NCBI RefSeq assembly: GCF_001280015.1
Contig: NZ_LGDV01000220.1
Coordinates: 1-38,626, forward strand
Source: Streptomyces sp. MMG1121
GTDB taxonomy: Bacteria > Actinomycetota > Actinomycetes > Streptomycetales > Streptomycetaceae
DNA: 38,626 nt
Direction of reading: 5' to 3'
Under the pieces are notes generated by a model. That model saw only the letters and a program-made list of their open reading frames with translations. It was not told the DNA's origin and did no database searches. A program made the translations under genes and the position numbers. Shown here piece by piece: positions 17,503 through 26,883 of the stretch; positions within the stretch are counted from its first letter, which is position 1, and each line of letters opens with the position of its first letter.

Positions 17503-18186
17503 ATGACCCGGGTGCTCGTCGTGGAGGACGACCCGCAGCTCGTTCGGGCCCTCGTCATCAACTTGCAGGCACGCCACTACGGCGTGGACGCGGCCCCGGA
17601 CGGGGCCACCGCCCTCCGGCTCGCCGCCGCGCGTCAGCCCGACGTGGTGCTGCTGGACCTCGGCCTGCCCGACATGGACGGCGTCGACGTCATCAAGGCG
17701 CTGCGCGGCTGGACCCGGGTGCCGATCATGGTGCTGTCCGCCCGGCAGGCCTCCGACGAGAAGGTGGGCGCGCTCGACGCCGGCGCGGACGACTACGTCA
17801 CCAAGCCCTTCAGCATGGACGAGCTGCTCGCGCGGCTGCGGGCCGCCGTCCGCCGCACCGAGGACACCCCGCTCGTCCCCGAGATGACCGTGGTCGAGAC
17901 ACCGCACTTCAGCATCGACCTGCTCGCCAAGAAGGTCGTACGCGGCGGCCGGGACGTCCGGCTGACGCCGACCGAATGGCATCTGCTGGAGATCCTGGTG
18001 ACCAACCCCGGCCGGCTCATCACCCAGAAACACCTCCTCCAGGAGGTCTGGGGGGTCTCGCAGAGCAACAAGACCAACTATCTGCGGGTCTACATGGCCC
18101 AGTTGCGCCGCAAGCTCGAGACGGACCCCTCGCACCCCCGCTATCTGATCACCGAACCCGGCATGGGTTACCGCTTCGAGGAATGA
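17503..18186 (+). CDS. kdpE: Response regulator KdpE (OmpR/PhoB family)
   Basis: 227 aa. The receiver domain (1-120) shows the acidic pocket VVEDD (residues 6-10), the phosphorylated Asp 52 in LLDLGLPDMDG, and the conserved Lys in YVTKPF. The C-terminal winged helix (about 128-225) has LTPTEWHLLEIL, ITQKHLLQEVWG, NYLRVYMAQLRRKLE and the terminal GMGYRFE. This is standard KdpE length and architecture. OmpR-family regulators bind tandem direct repeats of about 10-11 bp, which is the layout of the GTCA boxes across this window. It is the only response regulator in the window, and kdpD follows 15 bp downstream. Confidence 0.96.
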   Translation: MTRVLVVEDDPQLVRALVINLQARHYGVDAAPDGATALRLAAARQPDVVLLDLGLPDMDGVDVIKALRGWTRVPIMVLSARQASDEKVGALDAGADDYVTKPFSMDELLARLRAAVRRTEDTPLVPEMTVVETPHFSIDLLAKKVVRGGRDVRLTPTEWHLLEILVTNPGRLITQKHLLQEVWGVSQSNKTNYLRVYMAQLRRKLETDPSHPRYLITEPGMGYRFEE

Positions 18187-18201
18187 CCTCCGAGGAACGA
18201 C

Positions 18202-20742
18202 ATGGCACGCGGCAAGCTCCGGATCTACCTGGGCGCGGCACCCGGCGTCGGCAAGACGTACGCGATGCTGGCGGAGGCACACCGGCGTATCGAGCGGGGC
18301 ACCGACTGCGCGGTCGCCTTCGTGGAACACCACCACCGGCCGCGCACCGAGGTGATGCTGCACGGCCTGGAACAGATCCCGCGCAGGGAGATCGAGTACC
18401 GGGGCGGCGTCTTCACCGAGATGGACGTGGACGCCGTCCTCGCCCGCCGCCCCCAGGTGGTGCTGGTGGACGAGCTGCCGCACACCAACATCCCCGGCTC
18501 GCGCAACGCCAAGCGCTGGCAGGACGTAGAGGAACTGCTCGCCGCCGGGATCGACGTGATCTCGACCGTCAACATCCAGCACCTGGAGTCGCTGGGCGAC
18601 GTGGTCGAGTCGATCACCGGCGTACGGCAGCAGGAGACCGTCCCCGACGAGGTCGTACGGCGCGCCGACCAGATCGAGCTGGTCGACATGTCCCCGCAGG
18701 CGCTGCGTCGCCGGATGGCGCACGGCAACATCTACAAGCCGGACAAGGTCGACGCGGCCCTCGCCAACTACTTCCGCCCCGGAAACCTCACCGCACTACG
18801 GGAGTTGGCGCTGCTGTGGGTAGCCGACCGGGTCGACGAGTACCTGAACGAGTACCGCCGTGAGCACCGGGTGTCGACCATCTGGGGTTCGCGCGAGCGG
18901 ATCGTGGTGGGCCTGACCGGCGGCCCCGAGGGACGCACCCTGATAAGGCGTGCGTCCCGCCTGGCCGAGAAGGGCGCCGGCGGCGAGGTACTGGCGGTCT
19001 ACATCTCCCGCAGCGACGGCCTGACCGCCGCCTCGCCGAAGGAACTGGCCGACCAGCGCACCCTGGTCGAGGACCTCGGCGGCACCTTCCACCACGTCGT
19101 CGGCGACGACATACCGGCCGCGCTCCTCGACTTCTCCCGGGGCGTCAACGCCACCCAGATCGTCCTCGGCGTCTCCCGCCGCAGGAGCTGGCAGTACGTC
19201 TACGGGCCCGGCGTCGGCGCCACGGTGGCCCGCGAGTCCGGCCCCGACCTCGACGTCCACCTCATCACCCACGACGAGGCGGGCAAGGGCCGCGGACTGC
19301 CGGTCGCGCGCGGAGCACGCCTCGGCCGCTCCCGGGTCATCTGGGGCTGGCTCGTCGGCGTGCTGGGTCCGGCGTCGCTGACCGGGCTGCTGACCAGCAC
19401 CACCCCGGACGTCGGCCTCGCCAACGACATGCTGCTGTTCCTCACCCTGACGGTGGCGGCGGCCCTCCTGGGCGGACTCTTCCCCGCCCTGGCCTCGGCG
19501 ATGGTCGGCTCCCTCCTGCTCAACTGGTACTTCACCCCGCCCATCCACACGCTGACGATCGCCGACCCGAAGAACATCGTCGCCATAGCGATCTTCGTCG
19601 GGGTCGCCGTGTCCGTGGCCTCGGTCGTGGACCTCGCGGCCCGGCGCACCCACCAGGCGGCCCGGCTGCGCGCCGAGTCGGAGATCCTCTCCTTCCTCTC
19701 CGGCAACGTCCTGCGCGGCGAGACCAGCCTGGAGGAGCTGCTGGAGCGGGTGCGCGAGACCTTCGGCATGGAGTCGGCCGCGCTGCTGGAGCGGACGGAC
19801 GAGACGGCCCCCTGGACCTGCGCCGGCAGTGTCGGCCCCCGGCCCGCCGAGATCCCGGAGGACGCCGACGTGGACGTCCCCGTCGGCGACCACATGGCGC
19901 TGTCGCTCAGCGGCCGCGTGCTGCCCGCCGCCGACCGCCGGGTGCTGGCCGCGTTCGCCGCGCAGGCCGCCGTCGTCCTGGACCGACAGCGCCTGCGGCA
20001 CGAGGCCGGCCGGGCCAAGGAACTGGCCGAGGGCAACCGCATAAGGACCGCGCTGCTCGCCGCCGTCAGCCACGACCTGCGCACCCCGCTCGCCGGCATC
20101 AAGGCCGCCGTCACCTCGCTGCGCTCCGACGACGTCGAGTGGAGCGAACAGGACCAGGCGGAACTCCTCGCGGCCATCGAGGAGGGCGCCGACCGGCTCG
20201 ACCACCTCGTCGGCAACCTGCTGGACATGTCCCGCCTGCAGACCGGCACCGTCACCCCGATCATCCGCGAGACCGACCTCGACGAGGTCGTGCCGATGGC
20301 GCTCGGCGGGGTGCCCGAGGACAGCGTGGAACTGGACATCCCCGAGACCCTGCCCATGGTGCACATCGACCGGGGACTGCTGGAGCGGGCCGTCGCCAAC
20401 GTCGTGGAGAACGCCGTCAAGTACAGCCCGCAGGGGGAGCAGGTCCTGGTCTCCGCGAGCGCCCTCGCCGACCGGGTCGAGCTGCGCGTCGTGGACCGCG
20501 GCCCGGGCGTCCCGGACGAGGCGAAGGACCGCATCTTCGAACCGTTCCAGCGCTACGGCGACGCACCGCGCGGTGTCGGCGTGGGCCTCGGCCTGGCCGT
20601 CGCACGGGGCTTCGCGGAGGCGGTCGGCGGCACGCTGCACGCCGAGGACACACCCGGCGGCGGGCTGACGATGGTCCTCGCCGTACCGACGGCACCGGAT
20701 CGCGAACGGCCCGGAGGGCTCGTCGGTGCGGTGACGCCGTAG
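18202..20742 (+). CDS. kdpD: Sensor histidine kinase KdpD
   Basis: 846 aa. Order of domains: KdpD N-terminal domain with P-loop GAAPGVGKTY (about residues 5-215), USP-like domain (about 230-350), DUF4118 four-helix membrane block (about 375-485), GAF-like region (about 500-600), HisKA with His 624 in VSHDLRTPLAG, and HATPase with NVVENAVKYSP, DRGPGVP and GVGLGLAVA. KdpD senses low K+ or turgor and phosphorylates KdpE. Compared with the second copy at 6436, the N-terminal and kinase domains align closely, while the GAF-like region is longer here. The gene follows kdpE, the reverse of the E. coli order. Confidence 0.96.
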   Translation: MARGKLRIYLGAAPGVGKTYAMLAEAHRRIERGTDCAVAFVEHHHRPRTEVMLHGLEQIPRREIEYRGGVFTEMDVDAVLARRPQVVLVDELPHTNIPGSRNAKRWQDVEELLAAGIDVISTVNIQHLESLGDVVESITGVRQQETVPDEVVRRADQIELVDMSPQALRRRMAHGNIYKPDKVDAALANYFRPGNLTALRELALLWVADRVDEYLNEYRREHRVSTIWGSRERIVVGLTGGPEGRTLIRRASRLAEKGAGGEVLAVYISRSDGLTAASPKELADQRTLVEDLGGTFHHVVGDDIPAALLDFSRGVNATQIVLGVSRRRSWQYVYGPGVGATVARESGPDLDVHLITHDEAGKGRGLPVARGARLGRSRVIWGWLVGVLGPASLTGLLTSTTPDVGLANDMLLFLTLTVAAALLGGLFPALASAMVGSLLLNWYFTPPIHTLTIADPKNIVAIAIFVGVAVSVASVVDLAARRTHQAARLRAESEILSFLSGNVLRGETSLEELLERVRETFGMESAALLERTDETAPWTCAGSVGPRPAEIPEDADVDVPVGDHMALSLSGRVLPAADRRVLAAFAAQAAVVLDRQRLRHEAGRAKELAEGNRIRTALLAAVSHDLRTPLAGIKAAVTSLRSDDVEWSEQDQAELLAAIEEGADRLDHLVGNLLDMSRLQTGTVTPIIRETDLDEVVPMALGGVPEDSVELDIPETLPMVHIDRGLLERAVANVVENAVKYSPQGEQVLVSASALADRVELRVVDRGPGVPDEAKDRIFEPFQRYGDAPRGVGVGLGLAVARGFAEAVGGTLHAEDTPGGGLTMVLAVPTAPDRERPGGLVGAVTP

Positions 20743-20750
20743 CCGCGGGA

Positions 20751-20773
20751 GCTGCGGGCGGTCCTGCCGCAGC
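20751..20773. terminator. Short hairpin between convergent kdpD and usp genes
   Basis: GCTGCGG (20751-20757) and CCGCAGC (20767-20773) form a 7-bp stem with a 9-nt loop in the 70-bp gap between convergent genes. Position supports a terminator; the stem is short. Confidence 0.35.
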
Positions 20774-20812
20774 AGCGGGCAGCGACCTACCCCCCGCCCG
20801 GCCCCCGCCCCC

Positions 20813-21382
20813 TCACGACCCCTCCGGCGGCACGGTCGCGAACTCCCGCTCCAGCCGCCCGGTGTCCAGCCGCAGCCGCAGGGCGTTACGGCGGTGCACC
20901 GCCGCCAGCTCCGCCTCCAGCGGCGACGGCGGTACCGCGAGGACCGGGCACAGGGCGTGGGCGAGACAGTAGCGGCTGACCGACGGCCACAGGGCCCGGT
21001 GCAGCCGGCCGCGCTGTCCGGCGCCGACCACGAGGATGTCGTCCTCCCGGTCGGCGAGGCGCACCAGCGCCGGTCCGGGGGCGCCCCGCACGACGAGCGC
21101 CTGTCCGGGCAGCCCGGTGCCCACGCCGCCGAACACCTCGCGCAGCGCCGCGACGAGCCGCTCGCGCGCCAGCCGCTCCCACTCCGGGACCAGGGCCGTC
21201 GTGGCCGGGAACCTACGGCCGACGAGGTCCCCCTCCGGCGGCTCCCACGCCAGCACCGGCCACAGCTCGGCTCCCCGGCGCCCGGCCTCGACAGCGGCCC
21301 GCGCCAGCGCGGTCGAACCGCCCAGCGTGCCGCTCACTCCCACCACGACCCGGGCGGCCGAAGGCGGCCGGTACTCGGACAT
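20813..21382 (-). CDS. Universal stress protein, UspA-like
   Basis: 189 aa; ATG at 21382 with AGGAGG upstream. The fold signature is visible: a first strand ARVVVGVSGTLGGSTALARAA, an internal LVVRGAPGPALVRLA, then DDILVVGAGQRGRLHRALWPSVSRYCLAHALCPVLAVP. This last part corresponds to the nucleotide-binding G-x2-G-x9-G(S/T) region. Here the usual second Gly appears replaced (WPS rather than xGS) and the spacing is one short, so ATP binding may be altered. About 35 charged residues extend past the normal USP end. Single-domain USPs respond to stress; KdpD itself contains a USP domain that binds partners, so a link to the kinases is plausible but unproven. Divergent from the SAV_915-lysA pair. 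Confidence 0.85.
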   Translation of the reverse strand: MSEYRPPSAARVVVGVSGTLGGSTALARAAVEAGRRGAELWPVLAWEPPEGDLVGRRFPATTALVPEWERLARERLVAALREVFGGVGTGLPGQALVVRGAPGPALVRLADREDDILVVGAGQRGRLHRALWPSVSRYCLAHALCPVLAVPPSPLEAELAAVHRRNALRLRLDTGRLEREFATVPPEGS

Positions 21383-21498
21383 CTGCTCCTCCTGGGGAAA
21401 TCCCTCCCATCACACCTCCTCACCGGGCCCTCGAACAGCCCGTACGCCCGTTCTTGGCGCGCTTCTGACGGCCGGTCCCACCCCCTGCGACCAGGCGC

Positions 21499-21552
21499 GT
21501 CAGCATCCCGTCAAGGTCACGGGGATCGCCGTCAGCGTCCCGTCAGGGCCCG
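21499..21552 (+). promoter_or_regulatory. GTCA direct-repeat box, 11/21/11 spacing (site E)
   Basis: All four half-sites are exact GTCA: 21499 (GTCAGCATCCC), 21510 (GTCAAGGTCAC), 21531 (GTCAGCGTCCC) and 21542 (GTCAGGGCCCG). The spacing is the same 11/21/11 bp as at 2780 and 12647, with C as the 11th base of the first three units in each of these boxes. It ends about 110 bp before the SAV_915-lysA operon. Confidence 0.75.
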
Positions 21553-21660
21553 CCAGAACCCCAGGGACAGCGGGCATAACGTCGACGGCGAGCCCCGGTC
21601 CGCCTCCCCGCGTCCGGGGCCTTCCGGCTCACTCGCTCGCTGCCCTTCGGGAGGCACCCC

Positions 21661-21987
21661 ATGGCAGGACTTCTGTACGGCGACGACCCCGAACCCTCCG
21701 ATCCGTTCCCGGCCGGACCCCTGTACGTCCCGGTCCGGCCGGGCCCCTTCGGGTGTGCGGCCCGCCTCTTCCGCACCCCCCTCGGCGACCGCACCGCGGT
21801 CGGCTTCACCTCCGTACGCCGGCTGACCGTGACGCTCGGCCCCGGCCAGCCGTGGATCCGCCTCGCCGCGCCCGCGCTGCACGCGCTGACCGCCCCGCTC
21901 GGCGTCACCACGCTCACCGTGGACCCGCAGTTCACCGCCCCGGCCACCAGGCCGACGCCCGCACCGGCACCCGCGTACGCAGCCTGA
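21661..21987 (+). CDS. SAV_915-family-like small protein
   Basis: 108 aa from ATG 21661. No membrane segment or signal peptide. The middle (about residues 25-85: LYVPVRPGPFGCAARLFRTP, then TAVGFTSVRRL and an LGPGQPWIRLA stretch) resembles the small SAV_915-type proteins I know from Streptomyces, which have an SseB-like look. Function unknown. The C-terminus is a Pro/Ala-rich tail. It is the first gene after GTCA site E and lies 14 bp before lysA, so the two form an operon. Confidence 0.75.
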   Translation: MAGLLYGDDPEPSDPFPAGPLYVPVRPGPFGCAARLFRTPLGDRTAVGFTSVRRLTVTLGPGQPWIRLAAPALHALTAPLGVTTLTVDPQFTAPATRPTPAPAPAYAA

Positions 21988-22001
21988 GAGGGGCAGCCAC
22001 G

Positions 22002-23336
22002 ATGACCACGGTTCACGAACCCACCACCACTGCCGCCTCCGCCGAGTTGTCGGTGTGGCCCGCCTCCACCACCCAGTCCCCCGACGGCGACCTCGCCGTG
22101 GGCGGCGTCCCCCTCGCCGAGATCGCCGACCGCTTCGGCACCCCCGTCTACGTCCTCGACGAGGCGGAGGTCCGCGACCGCTGCCGTACCTACCGGCACG
22201 CCTTCCCCGACGCCGAAGTCCTCTACGCGGCCAAGGCGTTCCTGTGCCGGGCCATGGCCCACTGGATGGACGAGGAGGGCCTCGGCCTCGACGTCTGCTC
22301 GGCCGGCGAACTCGAACTCGCCGTCACCACCGGCTTCCCGCCCGAGCGGATCGTGCTGCACGGCAACGCCAAGTCCCCCCGCGACCTGGACACCGCCCTG
22401 CGTCTGGGCGTCGGACGCATCGTCATCGACAGCCCCTCCGAGATCGCCCGGCTGGCCGCCGCCGTCGGCCCCGACGGCCACCAGAAGGTGATGGTCCGGG
22501 TCGTCCCCGGCATCAGCGCGGGCGGCCACGAGAAGATCCGCACCGGCACCGGGGACCAGAAGTTCGGCCTGTCCATCGCCGACGGCTACGCCCAGCACGC
22601 CATCACCCGCATCCTCGACCAGCCGCAGCTCGAACTCACCGGCCTGCACTGCCACTTGGGCTCACAGATCACCAGCGTCAAGCCGTACCTCGTCGCGGTG
22701 CGCCGCATGGTCGGCCTGATGAGCCGCCTCTACGAGCAGCACGGCCTGGTCCTGCCCGAACTCGACCTCGGCGGCGGCCACGGCATCGCCTACCGTCCCG
22801 GCGAGGAGGCCCTGGACCTGACGGCGCTGGCCCGCAAGGTCCGCACCGAACTCACCGACGCCTGCACCACGGCCCAGCTCCCCGTCCCCCGCCTGATCAT
22901 CGAACCGGGCAGGGCGATCGCGGGACCGGCGGGGGTGGCGCTCTACCGCGTCCTGTCCGTCAAGCACACGGGCGACAGGGTCTTCGTGGCGGTCGACGGC
23001 GGCATGAGCGACAACCCCCGCCCGGCGCTGTACGGCGTCCGCTACGCACCGAGGCTGGTGGGCCGCCCCGGCACCGCGGCCCGGACCCCGGTGACCGTGG
23101 TGGGCCGGCACTGCGAGGCGGGCGACGTCCTGGCCACGGAGGCGGACCTGCCGGCCGACGTACGCCCCGGTGACCTGCTCGCCGTCCCGGTGGCGGGCGC
23201 CTATCACCTCTCGATGGCCTCCGGCTACAACCTGGTGGGCCGCCCACCGCTGGCCGCGGTACGCGACGGCGCGGCCCGCCTGCTGATCCGCCGTGAGTCG
23301 CTGGAGGACATCCGCAGCAGGGACGTGGGCCTGTAA
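22002..23336 (+). CDS. lysA: Diaminopimelate decarboxylase-family enzyme (LysA-like)
   Basis: 444 aa from ATG 22002 with GAGAGGGG upstream. PLP-dependent fold III decarboxylase: Schiff-base Lys 78 in LYAAKAFLC, HCHLGSQIT (PLP ring contacts), LDLGGGHGIAY (phosphate-binding Gly-rich loop), IEPGRAIAGPAG, GGMSDNPRPALYG, and the C-terminal GRHCEAGDVL with the catalytic Cys of the other protomer. These fit DAP decarboxylase, which makes lysine from meso-DAP, better than ornithine or arginine decarboxylase. The setting is unusual for a biosynthetic lysA: there are no lysine-pathway neighbours, and a GTCA box of the kdp type is upstream. It may be a paralog recruited to osmotic adaptation. Last core gene before the island. 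Confidence 0.88.
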   Translation: MTTVHEPTTTAASAELSVWPASTTQSPDGDLAVGGVPLAEIADRFGTPVYVLDEAEVRDRCRTYRHAFPDAEVLYAAKAFLCRAMAHWMDEEGLGLDVCSAGELELAVTTGFPPERIVLHGNAKSPRDLDTALRLGVGRIVIDSPSEIARLAAAVGPDGHQKVMVRVVPGISAGGHEKIRTGTGDQKFGLSIADGYAQHAITRILDQPQLELTGLHCHLGSQITSVKPYLVAVRRMVGLMSRLYEQHGLVLPELDLGGGHGIAYRPGEEALDLTALARKVRTELTDACTTAQLPVPRLIIEPGRAIAGPAGVALYRVLSVKHTGDRVFVAVDGGMSDNPRPALYGVRYAPRLVGRPGTAARTPVTVVGRHCEAGDVLATEADLPADVRPGDLLAVPVAGAYHLSMASGYNLVGRPPLAAVRDGAARLLIRRESLEDIRSRDVGL

Positions 23337-23383
23337 CCGTTCCCTCCTCTCCCGGGCGGGGCGGGCCTTACTCGCACATCACC

Positions 23384-23530
23384 ATGCGGATGAGGAATCG
23401 GCTCATGGGCGAATTGACCGAGCAGTGGGAGGAGTCGTTGGAGGCGCGGTTGGCCATGCATCCTCGGTCCCCGGTGCAGGCGCTCGATGTCCTGACTCGG
23501 TGCTACGGCTGTCGGGGTGGCGGGATTTGA
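23384..23530 (+). CDS. Possible 48-aa ORF running into the tRNA-derived att site
   Basis: ATG at 23384 opens 48 codons (first residues MRMRNRLMGELTEQWEESLE) that end inside the 47-bp att sequence, at the TGA of its GGGATTTGA. The first about 40 residues are charged and helical. A stop supplied by tRNA-derived DNA suggests either a small chromosomal gene overlapping the tRNA trailer or a frame by chance. No family recognised and the ribosome site is unclear. Confidence 0.25.
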   Translation: MRMRNRLMGELTEQWEESLEARLAMHPRSPVQALDVLTRCYGCRGGGI

Positions 23531-23553
23531 ACCCACGACCTCTTCGTCCCGAA
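23507..23553. repeat. att site 1: 47-bp 3' part of tRNA-Pro (chromosome-side junction)
   Basis: 47 bp identical to 31901-31947 and 37536-37582. It is the 3' half of tRNA-Pro, from the anticodon loop to the trailer (minus-strand sense), with no 5' half, so it is not a functional tRNA. It marks the left boundary of the island. Unlike the other two copies it has no long hairpin directly before it, as expected if this side carries the original chromosomal flank. Confidence 0.9.
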
Positions 23554-23723
23554 TGAGGTTCGGTCATGATCGCCACCGGGCGGTTTGCTGTTTTGCCTGG
23601 TCAGGGCGTTGGGGTGCGGTGGTCTCGGATGGTCTCGAAGGGGCTTGGGGAGCGGGTTGGCTCCCATATGACTCCCAGTTCTGCTGCCCTGTGCGGGCTG
23701 GCGCTGTTCGGGGTCTGTCCGGT

Positions 23724-24575
23724 TCAGGCGTCGAGGCGGCGCTTGGTGAGCCAGGTGACGATCTCGGGGTCGTGGTGGTCGAAGAACAGTGAGCTGCCAG
23801 TGTCCAAGGTGGCGATCTGCGCCATCTGGTCGTCGGTGAGCTCGAAGTCGAAGGCGTCGATGTTCTCGGCCATGCGCTCGGCGCGCACGGACTTGGGGAT
23901 GGCGATGACGCCGCGCTGGGTGAGCCAGCGCAGCACGACCTGGGCGACCGACTTGCCGTACTCCTTGCCGATCTCGGCCAGCAGCGGGTTGGTGAACAGG
24001 TCGTTCTTGCCCTCGGCGAAGCCGCCCCAGGACTGGATCTGCACCCCGTGCTCGCGCATCAGGGCCTGGTAGTCGGTGCGCTGGAAGAAGGGGTGGGTCT
24101 CGATCTGGTTGACCTGCGGGGTGATCTCGTTGTTGACGATCAGGTCGATCAGCCGGTCGGGGTAGAAGTTGGCGACCCCGATCGCCCTGGTGCGGCCCTC
24201 GCGGTTGAGGGCTTCCATGGCGCGCCACTGGCCGTAGATGTCGCCGAAGGGCTGGTGCATCAGGTACAGGTCGAGGTAATCCAGGCGCAGCTTGTGCAGC
24301 GACGTCTCGAAGGCCCGCTTGGTGTTCTCCTCGGCGGGGGCGTCCTGCACCCACAGCTTGGTGGTGACGAACAGGTCCTCGCGGGCGATGCCGCTGGACT
24401 GGATGGCGCGACCGACGGCCTCTTCGTTGCCGTACGCGGCGGCGGTGTCCAGCAGACGGTACCCGGCGGCCAACGCGTCGGAGACGGCGCGCTCGGTGTC
24501 CTCGGCGGGGATCTGGTAGACGCCGAAGCCGAGAAGCGGCATCTCGATGCCGTTGTTCAAGGTCACGTACTGCAT
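23724..24575 (-). CDS. Aldo/keto reductase, 2,5-diketogluconate reductase type
   Basis: 283 aa from the ATG at 24575 (AAGGA about 10 nt upstream); the longer frame to 24764 adds only a low-complexity Ser/Pro stretch. NADPH-dependent reductase of the AKR superfamily, (beta/alpha)8 barrel. Catalytic tetrad visible: Asp and Tyr in [15 protein letters not shown], Lys in VTTKLWV, His in YLMHQPFGD. The cofactor loop [13 protein letters not shown] is typical of AKR5/AKR3-like enzymes. It is the last of three minus-strand redox genes that probably form one operon (AKR, ADH, AKR) controlled by the divergent XRE regulator. Substrate unknown. Confidence 0.93.
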   Translation of the reverse strand: MQYVTLNNGIEMPLLGFGVYQIPAEDTERAVSDALAAGYRLLDTAAAYGNEEAVGRAIQSSGIAREDLFVTTKLWVQDAPAEENTKRAFETSLHKLRLDYLDLYLMHQPFGDIYGQWRAMEALNREGRTRAIGVANFYPDRLIDLIVNNEITPQVNQIETHPFFQRTDYQALMREHGVQIQSWGGFAEGKNDLFTNPLLAEIGKEYGKSVAQVVLRWLTQRGVIAIPKSVRAERMAENIDAFDFELTDDQMAQIATLDTGSSLFFDHHDPEIVTWLTKRRLDA

Positions 24576-24612
24576 GAGCGGAAGTCCTTTGCTGTGCGGG
24601 TGGGAGGGGGAG

Positions 24613-25641
24613 TCAGGGGCGGATGAGTGCCTTGAGGACCTGGCGGTCGGCCATGGCCTGGTAGGCGTCCGGGGTCCGGTCGAGGGCGAAGGTCCGGTCG
24701 AAGACGCGACCGGGGGCGATCGCGCCGTCGAGGACGTCGGGCAGCAACTGCTCGATGTAGGCACGGGCCGGGCTGGCTCCGCCGGTCAGGGCAATGTTCC
24801 GCATGAACTCGGCCGGGCCGATCGGCCCCTGCTCGTACTGCGGGCCGCCCAGGCGGCTGATGGTGCCGCCGTCCAGGACCGCGCCCAAGGCGGTGACCAG
24901 GGCCTGGCGGGTGCCGACGGCCTCGATCACCTTGTCCACACCGCCGGTCAGCTCACGGATGCGGGCGATGCCCTCCTGGCCTCGCTCGGCGACGACGTCG
25001 GTGGCGCCGAACTCCCGGCCCAGGCCGGTGCGCGCCTCGTGCCGGCCCGCGAGCACGATCCGCTCGGCGCCCAGCCGCCTGGCGGCGATCACCGCGCACA
25101 GGCCGACCGCGCCGTCCCCGACGACCAGCACCGCATCCCCACGGCCGACGCCGGCGGTGACCGCGCCGTGGTGGCCGGTGGTCATCACGTCCGACGGCGC
25201 CAGCAGGGACGGCAGCAGCGCGGAGTCGGCGGCCATCGGCAGCTTCACCAGGGTGCCGTCCGCATGCGGAACTCGGACGGCTTCGCCCTGCCCGCCGTCG
25301 ACGCCGTCGAAGCCGTACCGGCCACCGTTGCGGCACGAGATGTGCAGGCCCTTGGCGCAGTAGTCGCAGGTGTTGTCGCTGTACGTGAACGGGGCGACGA
25401 CCAGATCGCCCGCCTTCAGGCTGGTCACGTCCGCGCCGGTCTCCTCGACGACGCCGAGGAACTCATGTCCCATGGGGCGGCCGGTGTCGGTGGCGGGCAT
25501 CGACTGGTAGGGCCACAGGTCGCTGCCGCACACGCATGCGGCCACCGTGCGCACCACGGCGTCGGTCGGCTTGACGATCTCCGGGTCGGGCCGGTCCTCG
25601 ACGCGGACGTCTCCGGCTCCGTGCATCACTGCTGCACGCAT
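24613..25641 (-). CDS. Zinc-dependent alcohol dehydrogenase (MDR family)
   Basis: 342 aa. Medium-chain dehydrogenase: catalytic-zinc residues Cys in VCGSD and His-Glu in MGHEFLG, structural-zinc loop around [15 protein letters not shown], and Rossmann motif [14 protein letters not shown]. The first structural Cys is replaced by Asp (D-x2-C-x2-C-x7-C), a variant found in a subset of this family. It probably oxidises or reduces a small alcohol/aldehyde with NAD(P); substrate cannot be read from sequence. The GGAG upstream of the ATG is distant (about 16 nt), so initiation may be weak. It lies between two aldo/keto reductases, 37 and 49 bp away. Confidence 0.93.
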   Translation of the reverse strand: MRAAVMHGAGDVRVEDRPDPEIVKPTDAVVRTVAACVCGSDLWPYQSMPATDTGRPMGHEFLGVVEETGADVTSLKAGDLVVAPFTYSDNTCDYCAKGLHISCRNGGRYGFDGVDGGQGEAVRVPHADGTLVKLPMAADSALLPSLLAPSDVMTTGHHGAVTAGVGRGDAVLVVGDGAVGLCAVIAARRLGAERIVLAGRHEARTGLGREFGATDVVAERGQEGIARIRELTGGVDKVIEAVGTRQALVTALGAVLDGGTISRLGGPQYEQGPIGPAEFMRNIALTGGASPARAYIEQLLPDVLDGAIAPGRVFDRTFALDRTPDAYQAMADRQVLKALIRP

Positions 25642-25688
25642 AAGAGGGGGTCACTCCAAACCGGGGGTGGGCTGTCGCGCAGGGGTGA

Positions 25689-26668
<980 letters not shown>

Positions 26669-26883
26669 TTCGCTCTCTCCGGTTCATGTCGTTGCGCAGC
26701 CCCCCACCCGGGCTCGACCCAGCAGGTCGTGCCTGCTGTGGTTCGAGCGGTGGAGGGGTCCGGCGTCTTCCTCATTCACCTTGGCCCGGATTGCGTGTGG
26801 GTGGCAGGGCGGGCTCTTCGGGGGTAATGACAGGGCCCCCCACCGACCCGCGGAGCGGCTGGCCGACGGGCGAGACTGGAGTC

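Noticed and set aside
23293..23556. Frame ending in [12 protein letters not shown] at att site 1
   Set aside because: The ending is the translation of tRNA-Pro DNA, a familiar annotation artefact; the rest overlaps the end of lysA.
23554..23723. A functional second tRNA-Pro at att site 1
   Set aside because: Only the 3' half is present; the sequence after the anticodon loop (ATGAGGTTCGG) cannot form the anticodon stem, D arm or acceptor stem.
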